A DNA stretch of 64,000 bases from Paractinoplanes deccanensis. Its GTDB lineage: Bacteria > Actinomycetota > Actinomycetes > Mycobacteriales > Micromonosporaceae. Each line of letters opens with the position of its first letter. The first letter of the stretch is position 1. Below the pieces are notes generated by a model, which worked only from the letters and a program-made list of their open reading frames with translations, searched no databases and had not been told where the DNA came from. The stretch is from NCBI RefSeq assembly GCF_016862115.1, contig NZ_BOMI01000010.1:1-64000 (forward strand). Direction: 5' to 3'. A program made the translations under genes and the position numbers. Positions 26,763 to 34,408 of the stretch are shown here, in pieces.

Positions 26763-27524
26763 CAGCGGGGTTACATAGGCCCCGGTGATTCCGCCGTCCA
26801 CCACGAACTGCGAAGCGGTCATGAACGACGCGTCGTCGCTCGCCAGGAAGGCCACCGCCGCCGCGATCTCCTCGGGCTCGGCGAACCGGCCCATCGGCAC
26901 GTGCACGAGCCGCCGCGCGGCCCGCTCGGGATCCTTGGCGAAAAGCTCCATGAGCAGCGGCGTCGCGACCGGCCCGGGACAGAGCGCGTTGATCCGGATG
27001 CCCTCGCGGGCGAACTGCACGCCCAGCTCACGGGTCATCGCCAGCACGCCGCCCTTGCTCGCCGTGTACGCGATCTGCGAGGTGGCCGCGCCGAGCAGCG
27101 CCACGAACGACGCGGTGTTGATGATCGACCCCTTGCCCTGGCGCTGCATGTGCGGAATCGCGTATTTGCAGCAGAAGAACACCGAAGTCGTGTTGACCTT
27201 GAGGACGCGCTCCCACGCGTCCAGGCCCGTGACCAGGATCGAGTCGTCGTCGGGCGGCGAGATGCCCGCGTTGTTGAAGGCGATGTCGACGCGCCCGTGC
27301 CGCTCCACCACACCGTCGAAGAGCGCCCTGACCTGCTCCTCGTCGGACACGTCGCACGCCACGAACTCGCCCTTGGTCTCGGCGGCGACGGCCTCGCCCG
27401 CCTCCGCCGAGATGTCCACGGCGACGACCTTGGCACCCTCGGCGGCGAAGCGCCGCGCGGTGGCCAGCCCGATACCGCTGCCGGCGCCGGTGATCACGGC
27501 AACCCGGTCCTGCAAACGCTCCAC
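26760..27524 (-). CDS. Short-chain dehydrogenase/reductase (3-oxoacyl-ACP reductase-like)
   Basis: A 254-residue classical SDR. The NAD(P)-binding loop TGAGSGIG is at 12-19, NNAG at about 84-87, and the catalytic Ser139, Tyr153 and Lys157 (YTASK) are all present. Asp37 after the second beta strand (VVAVDIS) suggests NAD(H) preference. The gene starts at the next base after the stop of the aldehyde dehydrogenase gene, so the pair is certainly cotranscribed. Given the locus it may oxidise an amino alcohol or hydroxy acid intermediate; the substrate is not known. Confidence 0.88.
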   Translation of the reverse strand: MERLQDRVAVITGAGSGIGLATARRFAAEGAKVVAVDISAEAGEAVAAETKGEFVACDVSDEEQVRALFDGVVERHGRVDIAFNNAGISPPDDDSILVTGLDAWERVLKVNTTSVFFCCKYAIPHMQRQGKGSIINTASFVALLGAATSQIAYTASKGGVLAMTRELGVQFAREGIRINALCPGPVATPLLMELFAKDPERAARRLVHVPMGRFAEPEEIAAAVAFLASDDASFMTASQFVVDGGITGAYVTPL

Positions 27525-28892
27525 TTACTGGTCTCCCATCGCCATAAACACGTTCTTCACGTCGGTGAAGCTGAGCAGGGCGTCCGGGCCGAGCTCGCGC
27601 CCCAGGCCGGACTGCTTCATGCCGCCGAACGGCGTCCAGTAGCGCACCGACGAGTGGCTGTTGACGCTCAGCGCGCCGGTCTCGACGGCACGCGAGACGC
27701 GCAGCGCCCGCCCGAGGTCGCGGGTCCAGAGCGAGCCCGACAGGCCGTACTCGGTGTCGTTTGCCAGCCGGACGGCGTCCTCCTCGTCGCGGAACGGCAG
27801 CACCGAGAGAACCGGCCCGAAGACCTCCTCGCGCCAGTGGCGGTCGTCCGCCGAGCGGGCGAGCAGCACGGTCGGCGGGAACCACCAGCCGTCACCCTCC
27901 GGCGCGCGCCCGGTGAAGGCGACATCGGAGCCCTCCACGTACGAGGCGACGGACGCGCGATGCCCCGCGGAGATCAGCGGGCCCATCTCGGCCGTGGCCA
28001 GCGCCGGGTCCTCGACGCGGAAACCCTTGACGGCGGGCTCGAGCAGCCCGAGGAACTTGTCGTACACCGACTCCTGCACGAGCAGCCGCGAGCGGGCGCA
28101 GCAGTCCTGCCCGGCATTGTCGAAGACCGAGGCCGGCGCGGAGGCGGCCGCCCTCTCGAGGTCGGCGTCGGCGAACACGATGTTGGCACTCTTGCCACCC
28201 AGCTCCAGCGTCACCCGCTTCACCTGATCGGCGGCCCCCGCCATGATCGACTTGCCCACGCCGGTCGAGCCGGTGAAGCAGATCTTCCGTACGGCCGGAT
28301 GGGTCACGAACCGCTGCCCGACCACCCTGCCCGGACCGGGCAGCACCTGGAACACGTCCCGCGGGATGCCGGCCTCGACGGCGAGCTCCCCCAGGCGGAT
28401 CGCGGTCAGCGGGGTGAGCTCGGCCGGCTTGAGCACCACCGTGTTGCCGGCCGCGAGCGCCGGGGCGAACCCCCAGCCGGCGATCGGCATCGGAAAGTTC
28501 CACGGCACGATGATCCCGACCACGCCGAGCGGCTCGTGGAAGGTCACATCGATGCCGCCCGGCACCGGGATCTGCCGCCCGGTCAGCCGCTCGGGGGCAC
28601 CCGCGTAGTAGTCGAGCACATCCCGGACGTTGCCGGCCTCCCAGCGCGCGTTGCCGATCGTGTGGCCGGCGTTGCGCACCTCCAGCTCGGCCAGCTCGTC
28701 GACATGCTGATCGACCAGGGCCGCGAACCGCCGCAGCAGCCGAGCCCGATCACCGGGCGCCACCGCACGCCAGGCGGGGAAGGCCTTGGCCGCCCGCTCG
28801 ACGGCGGCATCGGTCGCCGCCAGATCCAGCGAAGGCACGCTGGTGAACACCGCACCCGTCGCCGGGTCGATCACGTCAGTTGTCGTTGTCAC
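27525..28892 (-). CDS. NAD(P)+-dependent aldehyde dehydrogenase (PuuC/betaine-aldehyde-type)
   Basis: A 455-residue aldehyde dehydrogenase. The signature LELGGKSANIVF supplies Glu230, and NAGQDCCARSR the catalytic Cys264, followed unusually by a second Cys265. VPWNFPMP and FTGSTGVGK mark the coenzyme fold. Beside a gamma-glutamyl ligase, a permease and two gamma-glutamyl hydrolases, it most likely oxidises a gamma-glutamyl aminoaldehyde or a similar omega-aminoaldehyde. ATG start at 28890-28892. It abuts the SDR gene downstream and is separated from the ligase gene upstream by 768 bp of repeats. Confidence 0.9.
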   Translation of the reverse strand: MTTTTDVIDPATGAVFTSVPSLDLAATDAAVERAAKAFPAWRAVAPGDRARLLRRFAALVDQHVDELAELEVRNAGHTIGNARWEAGNVRDVLDYYAGAPERLTGRQIPVPGGIDVTFHEPLGVVGIIVPWNFPMPIAGWGFAPALAAGNTVVLKPAELTPLTAIRLGELAVEAGIPRDVFQVLPGPGRVVGQRFVTHPAVRKICFTGSTGVGKSIMAGAADQVKRVTLELGGKSANIVFADADLERAAASAPASVFDNAGQDCCARSRLLVQESVYDKFLGLLEPAVKGFRVEDPALATAEMGPLISAGHRASVASYVEGSDVAFTGRAPEGDGWWFPPTVLLARSADDRHWREEVFGPVLSVLPFRDEEDAVRLANDTEYGLSGSLWTRDLGRALRVSRAVETGALSVNSHSSVRYWTPFGGMKQSGLGRELGPDALLSFTDVKNVFMAMGDQ

Positions 28893-29660
28893 ATCGCCCT
28901 CCCGCCAGGATCTTTACACACCCGGAGGCGTCTGGATCCGCTCCTGTGGACAGCCGCTTCTGCCTGTGGACGGCCACGCCCGCCGGGCCGTGCTCACCCG
29001 GGCCGGTGCCCGGTGGCCGGCTCCGGGCGGGCGGCCGGTTCGCCTGAATGCAGGCGAGCGCGGCCCAGGCCAGGGACGCTGCTCACACTCCCGGGCCACC
29101 AACGCCGGGGCGCCTCCCCTGCCGCCAACGCCTGCCACCAACGCCAGGCCGCCCACACTCCCGGGCCAGCCACGCCAGGCCGGCCTCACCGCAGCCGCCC
29201 ACACCAGGCCCTCACATGCCCGCCCACCTCACCGCGGCCGCCCATACTCTCCGGCCGTCCGCGCTGGGGCACCGCGCCCCGGCCGTCCACGCCAGGCCGC
29301 CTCATCCCGGCCACCACGCCAGGCCGCCTCATCCCGGCCACCACGCCAGGCCGCCTTCGCCCGTGCCCAGCCGGCGGTGCCTTCCCCGCCCCATTTCCAG
29401 CCCACCGGCGCCTCGCCCGATCGTGCGCAGCCCACCCGCGCCTGTGGATAACTCCGGCCCGGCGGGCCGCTGTGGCCTAGAGTCGGGCCCGCCCCCTGGT
29501 CGGGCGGGGTGGGGTGTGTCCGGCTCAGACCGCACCCCACGCGCTCTCCCCTGTGGACAACTCCGGCTCGGCCGGCTCCGGTGGCATAGCATCGGGCCCG
29601 CCCCCTGGTCGGGCGGGGTGGGGTGGCCGGGGCCGACACAGAGCCGCGGCGAAGTCCTCC
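28893..29660. repeat. Non-coding minisatellite-rich spacer
   Basis: This 768-bp stretch has no gene I can support. All six frames are low-complexity Pro/Ala/Arg/Gly runs without a ribosome binding site. It contains degenerate copies of a motif around CCACGCCAGGCCGCC. The clearest are two perfect 27-bp units at 29296-29322 and 29323-29349, followed by a third partial copy. CACACTCCCGGGCCA also occurs twice (about 29085 and 29154). The 3' part holds the separate 75-bp duplication described next. Confidence 0.8.
29442..29625. repeat. Duplicated 75-bp element with internal hairpin
   Basis: Copy A (29442-29516) and copy B (29551-29625) align without gaps with 9 mismatches, a 109-bp period. Each starts with CTGTGGA(T/C)AACTCCGG and contains the inverted pair CCCGCCC / GGGCGGG around a 7-base loop. 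Copy B lies about 35 bp after the stop of the ligase gene on the minus strand, so the hairpins may act as tandem terminators. Confidence 0.85.
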
Positions 29661-31007
29661 TCACATGCGCTCGAAGCCGCGCCGCAACTCCCAATCGGTC
29701 ACCGCCGCGTCGAACGCGTCCAGCTCCACCTGCGCCATGTTGGCGTAATGCCCGACCACGTCCGCGCCGAAGGCCTGCTGGGCCACCTCGCTGCGCAGCC
29801 ACAGCTGCTGCGCGTCGCGCAGGTGGGTCGGGACCCGGTCGGCCGTCGCGTCCTCGTAGGCGTTGCCCGTGAACTCGCCTTCGAGTTCGAGGCCGTTCTC
29901 GATGCCGTGCAGCGCGCCCGCGATCAGCGCCGCGATGGCCAGGTACGGGTTGACGTCGCCGCCGGGCACCCTGTTCTCGACGCGCATGCCCTGGCCGTGG
30001 CCGGCGATGCGCAGGGCGCACGTCCGGTTGTCGATGCCCCAGCGCAGGGCGGTCGGCGCGAAGGAGCCGGGCTGGTAGCGCTTGTACGAGTTGATGTTCG
30101 GCGCGAAGAGCAGGCTGAACTCGCGCATCGTCGCGAGCAGGCCGGCGATCGCCTGCCGGCCGGTCTCGCTGAGGTGGGCGGGGCCGTCGACGAGCATCGC
30201 CGACTTGCCGTCGCGGCCGCGCAGGGAGAAGTGGATGTGGCACGAGTTGCCCTCGCGGGCGTTCGGCTTGGCCATGAAGGTCAGCGACATGCCCTCCTGC
30301 GAGGCGATCTCCTTGGCGCCGTTCTTGTAGATCACGTGGTTGTCGGCGCAGGTGAGCGCGTCGGCGTAGCGGAAGGCGATCTCGTGCTGGCCGAAGTTGC
30401 ACTCGCCCTTCGCGCTTTCGGGCTGCATGCCCGCGCCGTACATCTCGTTGCGGATGCGGCGCAGCAGCGGCTCGACCCGGGCGGTGCCGAGCAGCGAGTA
30501 GTCCACGTTGTACTGGTTGGCGGGGACGAGGTCGCGGTAGCCCTTGTCGAAGGCCAGCTCGTAGGAGTCGCGGAAGAGGACGAATTCAAGTTCGGTTCCC
30601 GCGTACGCCGTGAGGCCGTGCCCGGCGAGCCGGTCGATCTGGCGTTTCAGGATCTGCCTCGGCGAGGCGTAGACGGGGTCGCCGGCTGTCGTCTCGAGGT
30701 CGGCGAGGAGCATCGCGGTGCCCGGCTGCCACGGCACCCGCCGCAGCGTCGTGAAGTCGGGCCGCATGACGAAGTCGCCGTAGCCGCTGTCCCAGGACGA
30801 CATCTCGTACCCGTCCACGGTGTTCATGTCGACGTCCACCGCGAGCAGGTAGTTGCAGCCCTCGCTGCCGCCGGTGGCCACCTCGTCCATGAAGTAGCGG
30901 CCGTGCAGGCGCTTGCCCTGCAACCGCCCCTGCATGTCGGTGAGCGCCAGCACGACGGTGTCGATGCTGCCGTTCTCGACCGAGACGTCGAGCTCCTCGA
31001 GATCCAT
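29661..31007 (-). CDS. Glutamine-synthetase-family gamma-glutamyl-amine ligase (PuuA/GlnA3-like)
   Basis: A 448-residue GS-fold enzyme. It has GTELEFVLF (Glu139 and Glu141, metal ligands), EGMSLTFMAKP, NSCHIHFSL, the ATP/glutamate loop around GIDNRTCALRIAGHG and VENRVPGGDVNPYLA. The N-terminal beta-grasp is short and the regulatory adenylylation tyrosine region of true GlnA is not apparent. The ATG at 31005-31007 has GGGAGGGGAC upstream. An adjacent amino-acid/polyamine permease, aldehyde dehydrogenase and gamma-glutamyl hydrolases argue for ligation of glutamate to a polyamine or other amine, as by PuuA or Streptomyces GlnA3. The exact amine is unknown. Confidence 0.9.
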   Translation of the reverse strand: MDLEELDVSVENGSIDTVVLALTDMQGRLQGKRLHGRYFMDEVATGGSEGCNYLLAVDVDMNTVDGYEMSSWDSGYGDFVMRPDFTTLRRVPWQPGTAMLLADLETTAGDPVYASPRQILKRQIDRLAGHGLTAYAGTELEFVLFRDSYELAFDKGYRDLVPANQYNVDYSLLGTARVEPLLRRIRNEMYGAGMQPESAKGECNFGQHEIAFRYADALTCADNHVIYKNGAKEIASQEGMSLTFMAKPNAREGNSCHIHFSLRGRDGKSAMLVDGPAHLSETGRQAIAGLLATMREFSLLFAPNINSYKRYQPGSFAPTALRWGIDNRTCALRIAGHGQGMRVENRVPGGDVNPYLAIAALIAGALHGIENGLELEGEFTGNAYEDATADRVPTHLRDAQQLWLRSEVAQQAFGADVVGHYANMAQVELDAFDAAVTDWELRRGFERM

Positions 31008-31063
31008 GCGGGTGTCCCCTCCCTCGCCGAGCCGGGCGGCGCGACGCCGCCCGGCCCCTCCGA

Positions 31064-32587
31064 TCATTCCGTGGGCAGCGTCGGTTCGCCGTGTGCGGCT
31101 TTCTCGATCAGGTTCTGCCGCGGGCCGGTGAACCACTTGCGGGCGCCGGCGAACCACCAGACGGTGGCCAGGCCGACGACGACCGCCACCGCGACGATCG
31201 TGTAGTTGAAGTTGGACGCGGTGATCGGGCTGGCCGTCGGCAGGACGAACAGCACGCAGATGATCACCACCCAGATAATCGCGAGCCAGCCGACCGGCGC
31301 GCTCCACTTGCCGAGGTGCCAGGGCCCCGGCTCGAAGTCCGGGTTGATCCGCCGCAGGAAGACCGGCATGACGTACGCGATGTAGAGGCCGATGACGGCG
31401 ATCGACGTGGCCGCCAGGTAGGCCGTGGTGTTCCAGAGCGACGGCAGCACCAGCAGGATCGAGATGCTGACGCAGAGCCAGATCGAGTTGGTCGGCGTAC
31501 CGGTGCGGGGGTTGACCTTCTTCCACAGGCGCGAGCCGGGCAGCGCACCGTCGCGCGCGAAGGCGTACGACATGCGGGAGTTGGCCGTGACCGAGGCCAT
31601 GCCGCAGAACCACTGCGCGACCACGCAGATGAACAGCAGGAACGTGCCGGTGTCGTGGCCGACGGCGTCGATGAAGATCTGCGCGGGCGGCAGGCCCAGG
31701 TCGGTGCCGAGGGCGCCCTCGTAGTCCTGGATGGACCAGGTGATCGCGAAGAGCAGAATGAAGCCGGCGATCACCGAGACGACGACGGACATCACGATGC
31801 CGCGGGGCGCGGCGCGGGCGGCGTCGTGCGTCTCCTCGGCCACGTGCGCCGAGGCGTCGTATCCGGTGTACGTGTACTGGGCCATGAGCAGGCCGATGAG
31901 CACCGCGTAGACGCTCGCCCCGGCGAAGGTGAACCCGGTCGAGTTGTGCACCTCGGTGAAGACCTCGGAGATCGGCTTGTGGTTGTCCGGCACGATCGCC
32001 AGCACGCCCACGATGATCGCGACGCCGACCAGGTGCCACCACGCGCTCACGTCGGACAGCACCCGGACGAGGTTCACGCCGAACGTGTTGAGCAGGCCGT
32101 GCACGACGATGATGACGAGGAAGACCAGGAAGGTCCGCCCGGTGGTGACCTCCCAGTCGAAGGCCAGGCTGAGGAAGGCCGAGGTGGTGATCGCCGCACC
32201 GAAGTCGATGGCGGCGGTGACGGCGACCTCGCCGAGGAAGTTGAACCAGCCGACGAACCAGGCCCAGGCGGCCTTGTTGCGCTTGGCCAGCGCGGCCGCC
32301 CACCAGTAGAGCGCGCCGGCGGTCGGATAGGCCGAGCACACCTCGGCCATCGCGAGGGCCACGAAGGTCACCATGATGCCGACGAAGAGCCAGCCGAGGG
32401 TGATGGCGAGCGGGCCACCGGCGTTCATGGCGATGCCGTACGACGTGATGGCGCCGGCGAGGATCGAGATGATCGAGAAGGAGACCGCGAAGTTCGAGAA
32501 GCCGGACAGTCGGCGGTGCAGCTCCTGCTGGTAGCCGAGTTGGGCAAGGCGTTCTTCGTCGGTGCTGGGTGCGGGGTTGACGCTCAT
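31064..32587 (-). CDS. APC family amino acid/polyamine permease
   Basis: A 507-residue membrane protein with about twelve helices. The N-terminal RLSGFSNFAVSFSIISILAGAITSYG and the TYTGYDASAHVAEETHDAARAAPRG segment are typical of the APC superfamily, especially the GABA/BAT1-like and ethanolamine permease groups. It is the first gene of the minus-strand run, 56 bp upstream of the gamma-glutamyl ligase, and presumably imports the amine that the ligase activates. ATG start at 32585-32587; a modest site (AAGGGAGCC) lies upstream. Confidence 0.92.
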   Translation of the reverse strand: MSVNPAPSTDEERLAQLGYQQELHRRLSGFSNFAVSFSIISILAGAITSYGIAMNAGGPLAITLGWLFVGIMVTFVALAMAEVCSAYPTAGALYWWAAALAKRNKAAWAWFVGWFNFLGEVAVTAAIDFGAAITTSAFLSLAFDWEVTTGRTFLVFLVIIVVHGLLNTFGVNLVRVLSDVSAWWHLVGVAIIVGVLAIVPDNHKPISEVFTEVHNSTGFTFAGASVYAVLIGLLMAQYTYTGYDASAHVAEETHDAARAAPRGIVMSVVVSVIAGFILLFAITWSIQDYEGALGTDLGLPPAQIFIDAVGHDTGTFLLFICVVAQWFCGMASVTANSRMSYAFARDGALPGSRLWKKVNPRTGTPTNSIWLCVSISILLVLPSLWNTTAYLAATSIAVIGLYIAYVMPVFLRRINPDFEPGPWHLGKWSAPVGWLAIIWVVIICVLFVLPTASPITASNFNYTIVAVAVVVGLATVWWFAGARKWFTGPRQNLIEKAAHGEPTLPTE

Positions 32588-33087
32588 GTGCGGCTCCCTT
32601 ACCGAGGGGTTGCTGTGACCGGGGTCACGGCGTGCCGTGATGATCTCGCCGCACTGTTACGCGCGTCAATGATCAACGTTAATTGCGTTGCCCGGGTCGC
32701 CGGCGGGAGCGCACACTCAGGACAGTTCAGGCATTCGCGAGTCCTCGGCAGACGTCGCGAACCACAGGGCGCCGAGCGCCCTGCCCCGCGGCGGCGCGGG
32801 GGCGCGGTCACCTCTCTCTCACACGGCTTCGCCGTGCCCGGCGCCCGCCCCCACGCCGCCGCCTTCACTTGGGCATCCCCCGCCTCAGGAGAGACGCCGG
32901 CCACGTCTAGTACTCCTTGCACTACTCTCCGATGACTCTTGTCTGATGATTTGTCCAAAAAATCTGTAGCGCCGGTACTAGAAATTCGCCGGTGATGGGC
33001 ATAGTCTTCGTGGTGTCGGCCACGCACAGCCGACACGCAACTGGCAACAGACGCCCCGTTCGGGCTCAGTTGGAGAAGGAGGACGAG
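32588..33087. other. Divergent intergenic region without a supported gene
   Basis: About 500 bp between the permease and the plus-strand small gene. The first ~320 bp are GC-rich, with a small hairpin CACGGC-TTC-GCCGTG near 32822-32837 and Ala/Pro/Arg-rich frames lacking ribosome binding sites. From about 32905 to 33000 the DNA becomes AT-richer (a run TTTGTCCAAAAAATCTGTAG near 32951), a likely place for the divergent promoters. I see no convincing coding sequence. Confidence 0.5.
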
Positions 33088-33225
33088 ATACCGCAGCAAC
33101 GCGTCATCACAACGTCCCCGACCCGACAAGAGGTGATCGCAGCCGATGCCCATCACTCAGGTGGCCCGCTAGCGGCACGCAGGCGGACGACCTCATGCGC
33201 CGACGACGGTCGGCATCAGAATTGA
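33088..33225 (+). CDS. Small 45-residue hypothetical protein with apparent AUA start
   Basis: A strong ribosome binding site, GGAGAAGGAGG (33072-33082), ends five bases before ATA at 33088. From there the frame reads PQQRVITTSPTRQEVIAADA, then HHSGGPLAARRRTTSC and a TGA at 33223-33225. A terminator hairpin starts five bases later, so the unit looks complete: ribosome binding site, gene, terminator. No ATG, GTG or TTG lies at normal spacing; a TTG at 33070 is possible but has no site of its own. The peptide is polar, His- and Arg-rich, with a single Cys. Function is unknown. Confidence 0.5.
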   Translation: MPQQRVITTSPTRQEVIAADAHHSGGPLAARRRTTSCADDGRHQN

Positions 33226-33229
33226 AAAG

Positions 33230-33260
33230 CCAGGGCCCCGGTTACCCGCCGGGGCCTTGG
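33230..33260 (+). terminator. Hairpin terminator after the small gene
   Basis: The core GGCCCCGG (33234-33241) pairs with CCGGGGCC (33249-33256) across a 7-base loop. The stem extends to 12 bp with one wobble. It starts five bases after the small gene's TGA and 55 bp before the merR start. Confidence 0.75.
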
Positions 33261-33314
33261 ACTGTGCGAAGACGTCCCGGAGACCCCGGTTCCCCCCTCG
33301 CCACGGAAGGCATC

Positions 33315-33689
33315 ATGAACAGCACGTCCTTCGACGACGCCGACTTCCCGGCGTACACGATGGGCCGCGCCGCCGACATGATCGGCGTGACGCCGGCCTT
33401 CCTCCGCAGCCTCGGCGCCGCGGGCCTGATCGAGCCCGAGCGCTCCCTCGGCGGCCACCGCCGCTACTCCCGCCACCAACTCCAACTCGCCGCCCGCGCC
33501 CGGCAACTGCTCGACGAGGGCATGCAGCTCACCGCCGCCTGCCGCGTCGTCACCCTGGAGGACAGGCTGGCCGCCGCCCACCGCCGGATCCTCGACCTGG
33601 GCGGCACGCTCACCCCCGACGACGACGTGGACATCCCGACCCAGACCCACCCGGACATCGCGAAGACGCAGTACTACCGCGCCCCCTGA
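33315..33689 (+). CDS. MerR-family transcriptional regulator
   Basis: A 124-residue regulator with an N-terminal MerR winged helix: YTMGRAADMIGVTPAFLRSLGAAGLIEPERSLGGHRRYSRHQLQLAARARQLLD spans helix-turn-helix and wing. A short helical tail (RLAAAHRRILDLGG) follows, with no effector-binding domain, so it is of the minimal MerR type. The ATG at 33315 has GGAAGG six bases upstream. The 3' end overlaps a converging MFS pseudogene by 16 bp. The target is unknown; loss of the neighbouring exporter may have left it without its original partner. Confidence 0.9.
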   Translation: MNSTSFDDADFPAYTMGRAADMIGVTPAFLRSLGAAGLIEPERSLGGHRRYSRHQLQLAARARQLLDEGMQLTAACRVVTLEDRLAAAHRRILDLGGTLTPDDDVDIPTQTHPDIAKTQYYRAP

Positions 33690-34371
33690 GGCTGCGCGGC
33701 CCGCAACGGCGACAGCCAGGCCAGCGCCACCGCCACCAGCCCGAATCCGGCCGCCGCGACGAACGCCCAGCGCGGTCCCCACACCGACGCGACGAACCCG
33801 CTGACGAACGCGCCGGCCGGTGTGCCCATCCCCCACGCCAGCATGCGGCCGGCCGCGTTCACCCGGCTCAGCAGGGGCTCCGGCGTCTCCGACTGCCGGT
33901 AGACGATGCTGTTGCTCGCGTTCGTCGTATAGACCGCCGCCCACAGCGCGATCACCACGACGAGCGGCGCGAGCCGCGTGGGCAGCGCGCAGAGCAGCAC
34001 CGCCACGGTCGAGATCGGCGTGCTGACCAGTGCCACCCGGTTCGCTGCGACCCGCTTGCGCAGCCTCGGGTAGACCACGCTGGAGACGAGCCCGCCGGTG
34101 CTGAACGCCAGGAACATCGCCGACGCCGACCAGCCGGCCCGCTCGTCACCGAAGAGGTCGTGCGCCACCGGCACGAACTGGCCGAGCGCCGCGCCGCCGC
34201 ACGCGCTCTGGGCGAAGCTCATGATGGTCATCGGCCGGATGGTCGGATGGCTCCAGAGGAAGACCAGCCCCTCACGCGCCTCGGCGAAGAGCAGGTGAGG
34301 CGTGATCCGGCGGACGAGATGAGGCTCGCGGTCCAGTACTTCACGAAGTCGCGGTTGTGCCGGATCTTCAT
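33674..34371 (-). pseudogene. MFS exporter remnant with internal deletion
   Basis: An MFS gene starts normally at ATG 34369-34371 (MKIRHNRDFVKYWTASLISS), then jumps, in another frame, to the middle of the protein (ITPHLLFAEAREGLVFLW). It continues through six helices to a TAG at 33674-33676. About 190 codons (helices 1-6) are missing. The join lies at 34300-34312, where the 13-mer CGCCGGATCACGC fits both sides: GCC-GGA-TCA-CGC in the first frame and CGC-CGG-ATC-ACG-C in the second. This is the mark of a deletion between short direct repeats. The remnant is probably non-functional. Confidence 0.85.
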
Positions 34372-34408
34372 GCCGGCGAATGTAGCTTGATCTCCTTACG
34401 CTGAGCGC

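Noticed and set aside
29296-29356. CRISPR array suggested by 27-bp direct repeats
   Set aside because: The units are directly adjacent with no unique spacers and no cas genes are present, so it is a tandem minisatellite.
26901-29480. 859-codon plus-strand frame over the SDR, ALDH and spacer
   Set aside because: It is the antisense of two good enzymes followed by low-complexity spacer, without start signals.
28914-29639. Pro/Ala-rich or Arg/Gly-rich small proteins in the minisatellite spacer
   Set aside because: All frames are open because of composition and a 27-bp repeat; none has a ribosome binding site or a recognisable domain.
32599-33156. Minus-strand 185-codon frame upstream of the permease
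   Set aside because: It overlaps the probable promoter region and the plus-strand small gene, lacks a ribosome binding site and has no recognisable domain. A decayed gene fragment cannot be fully excluded.
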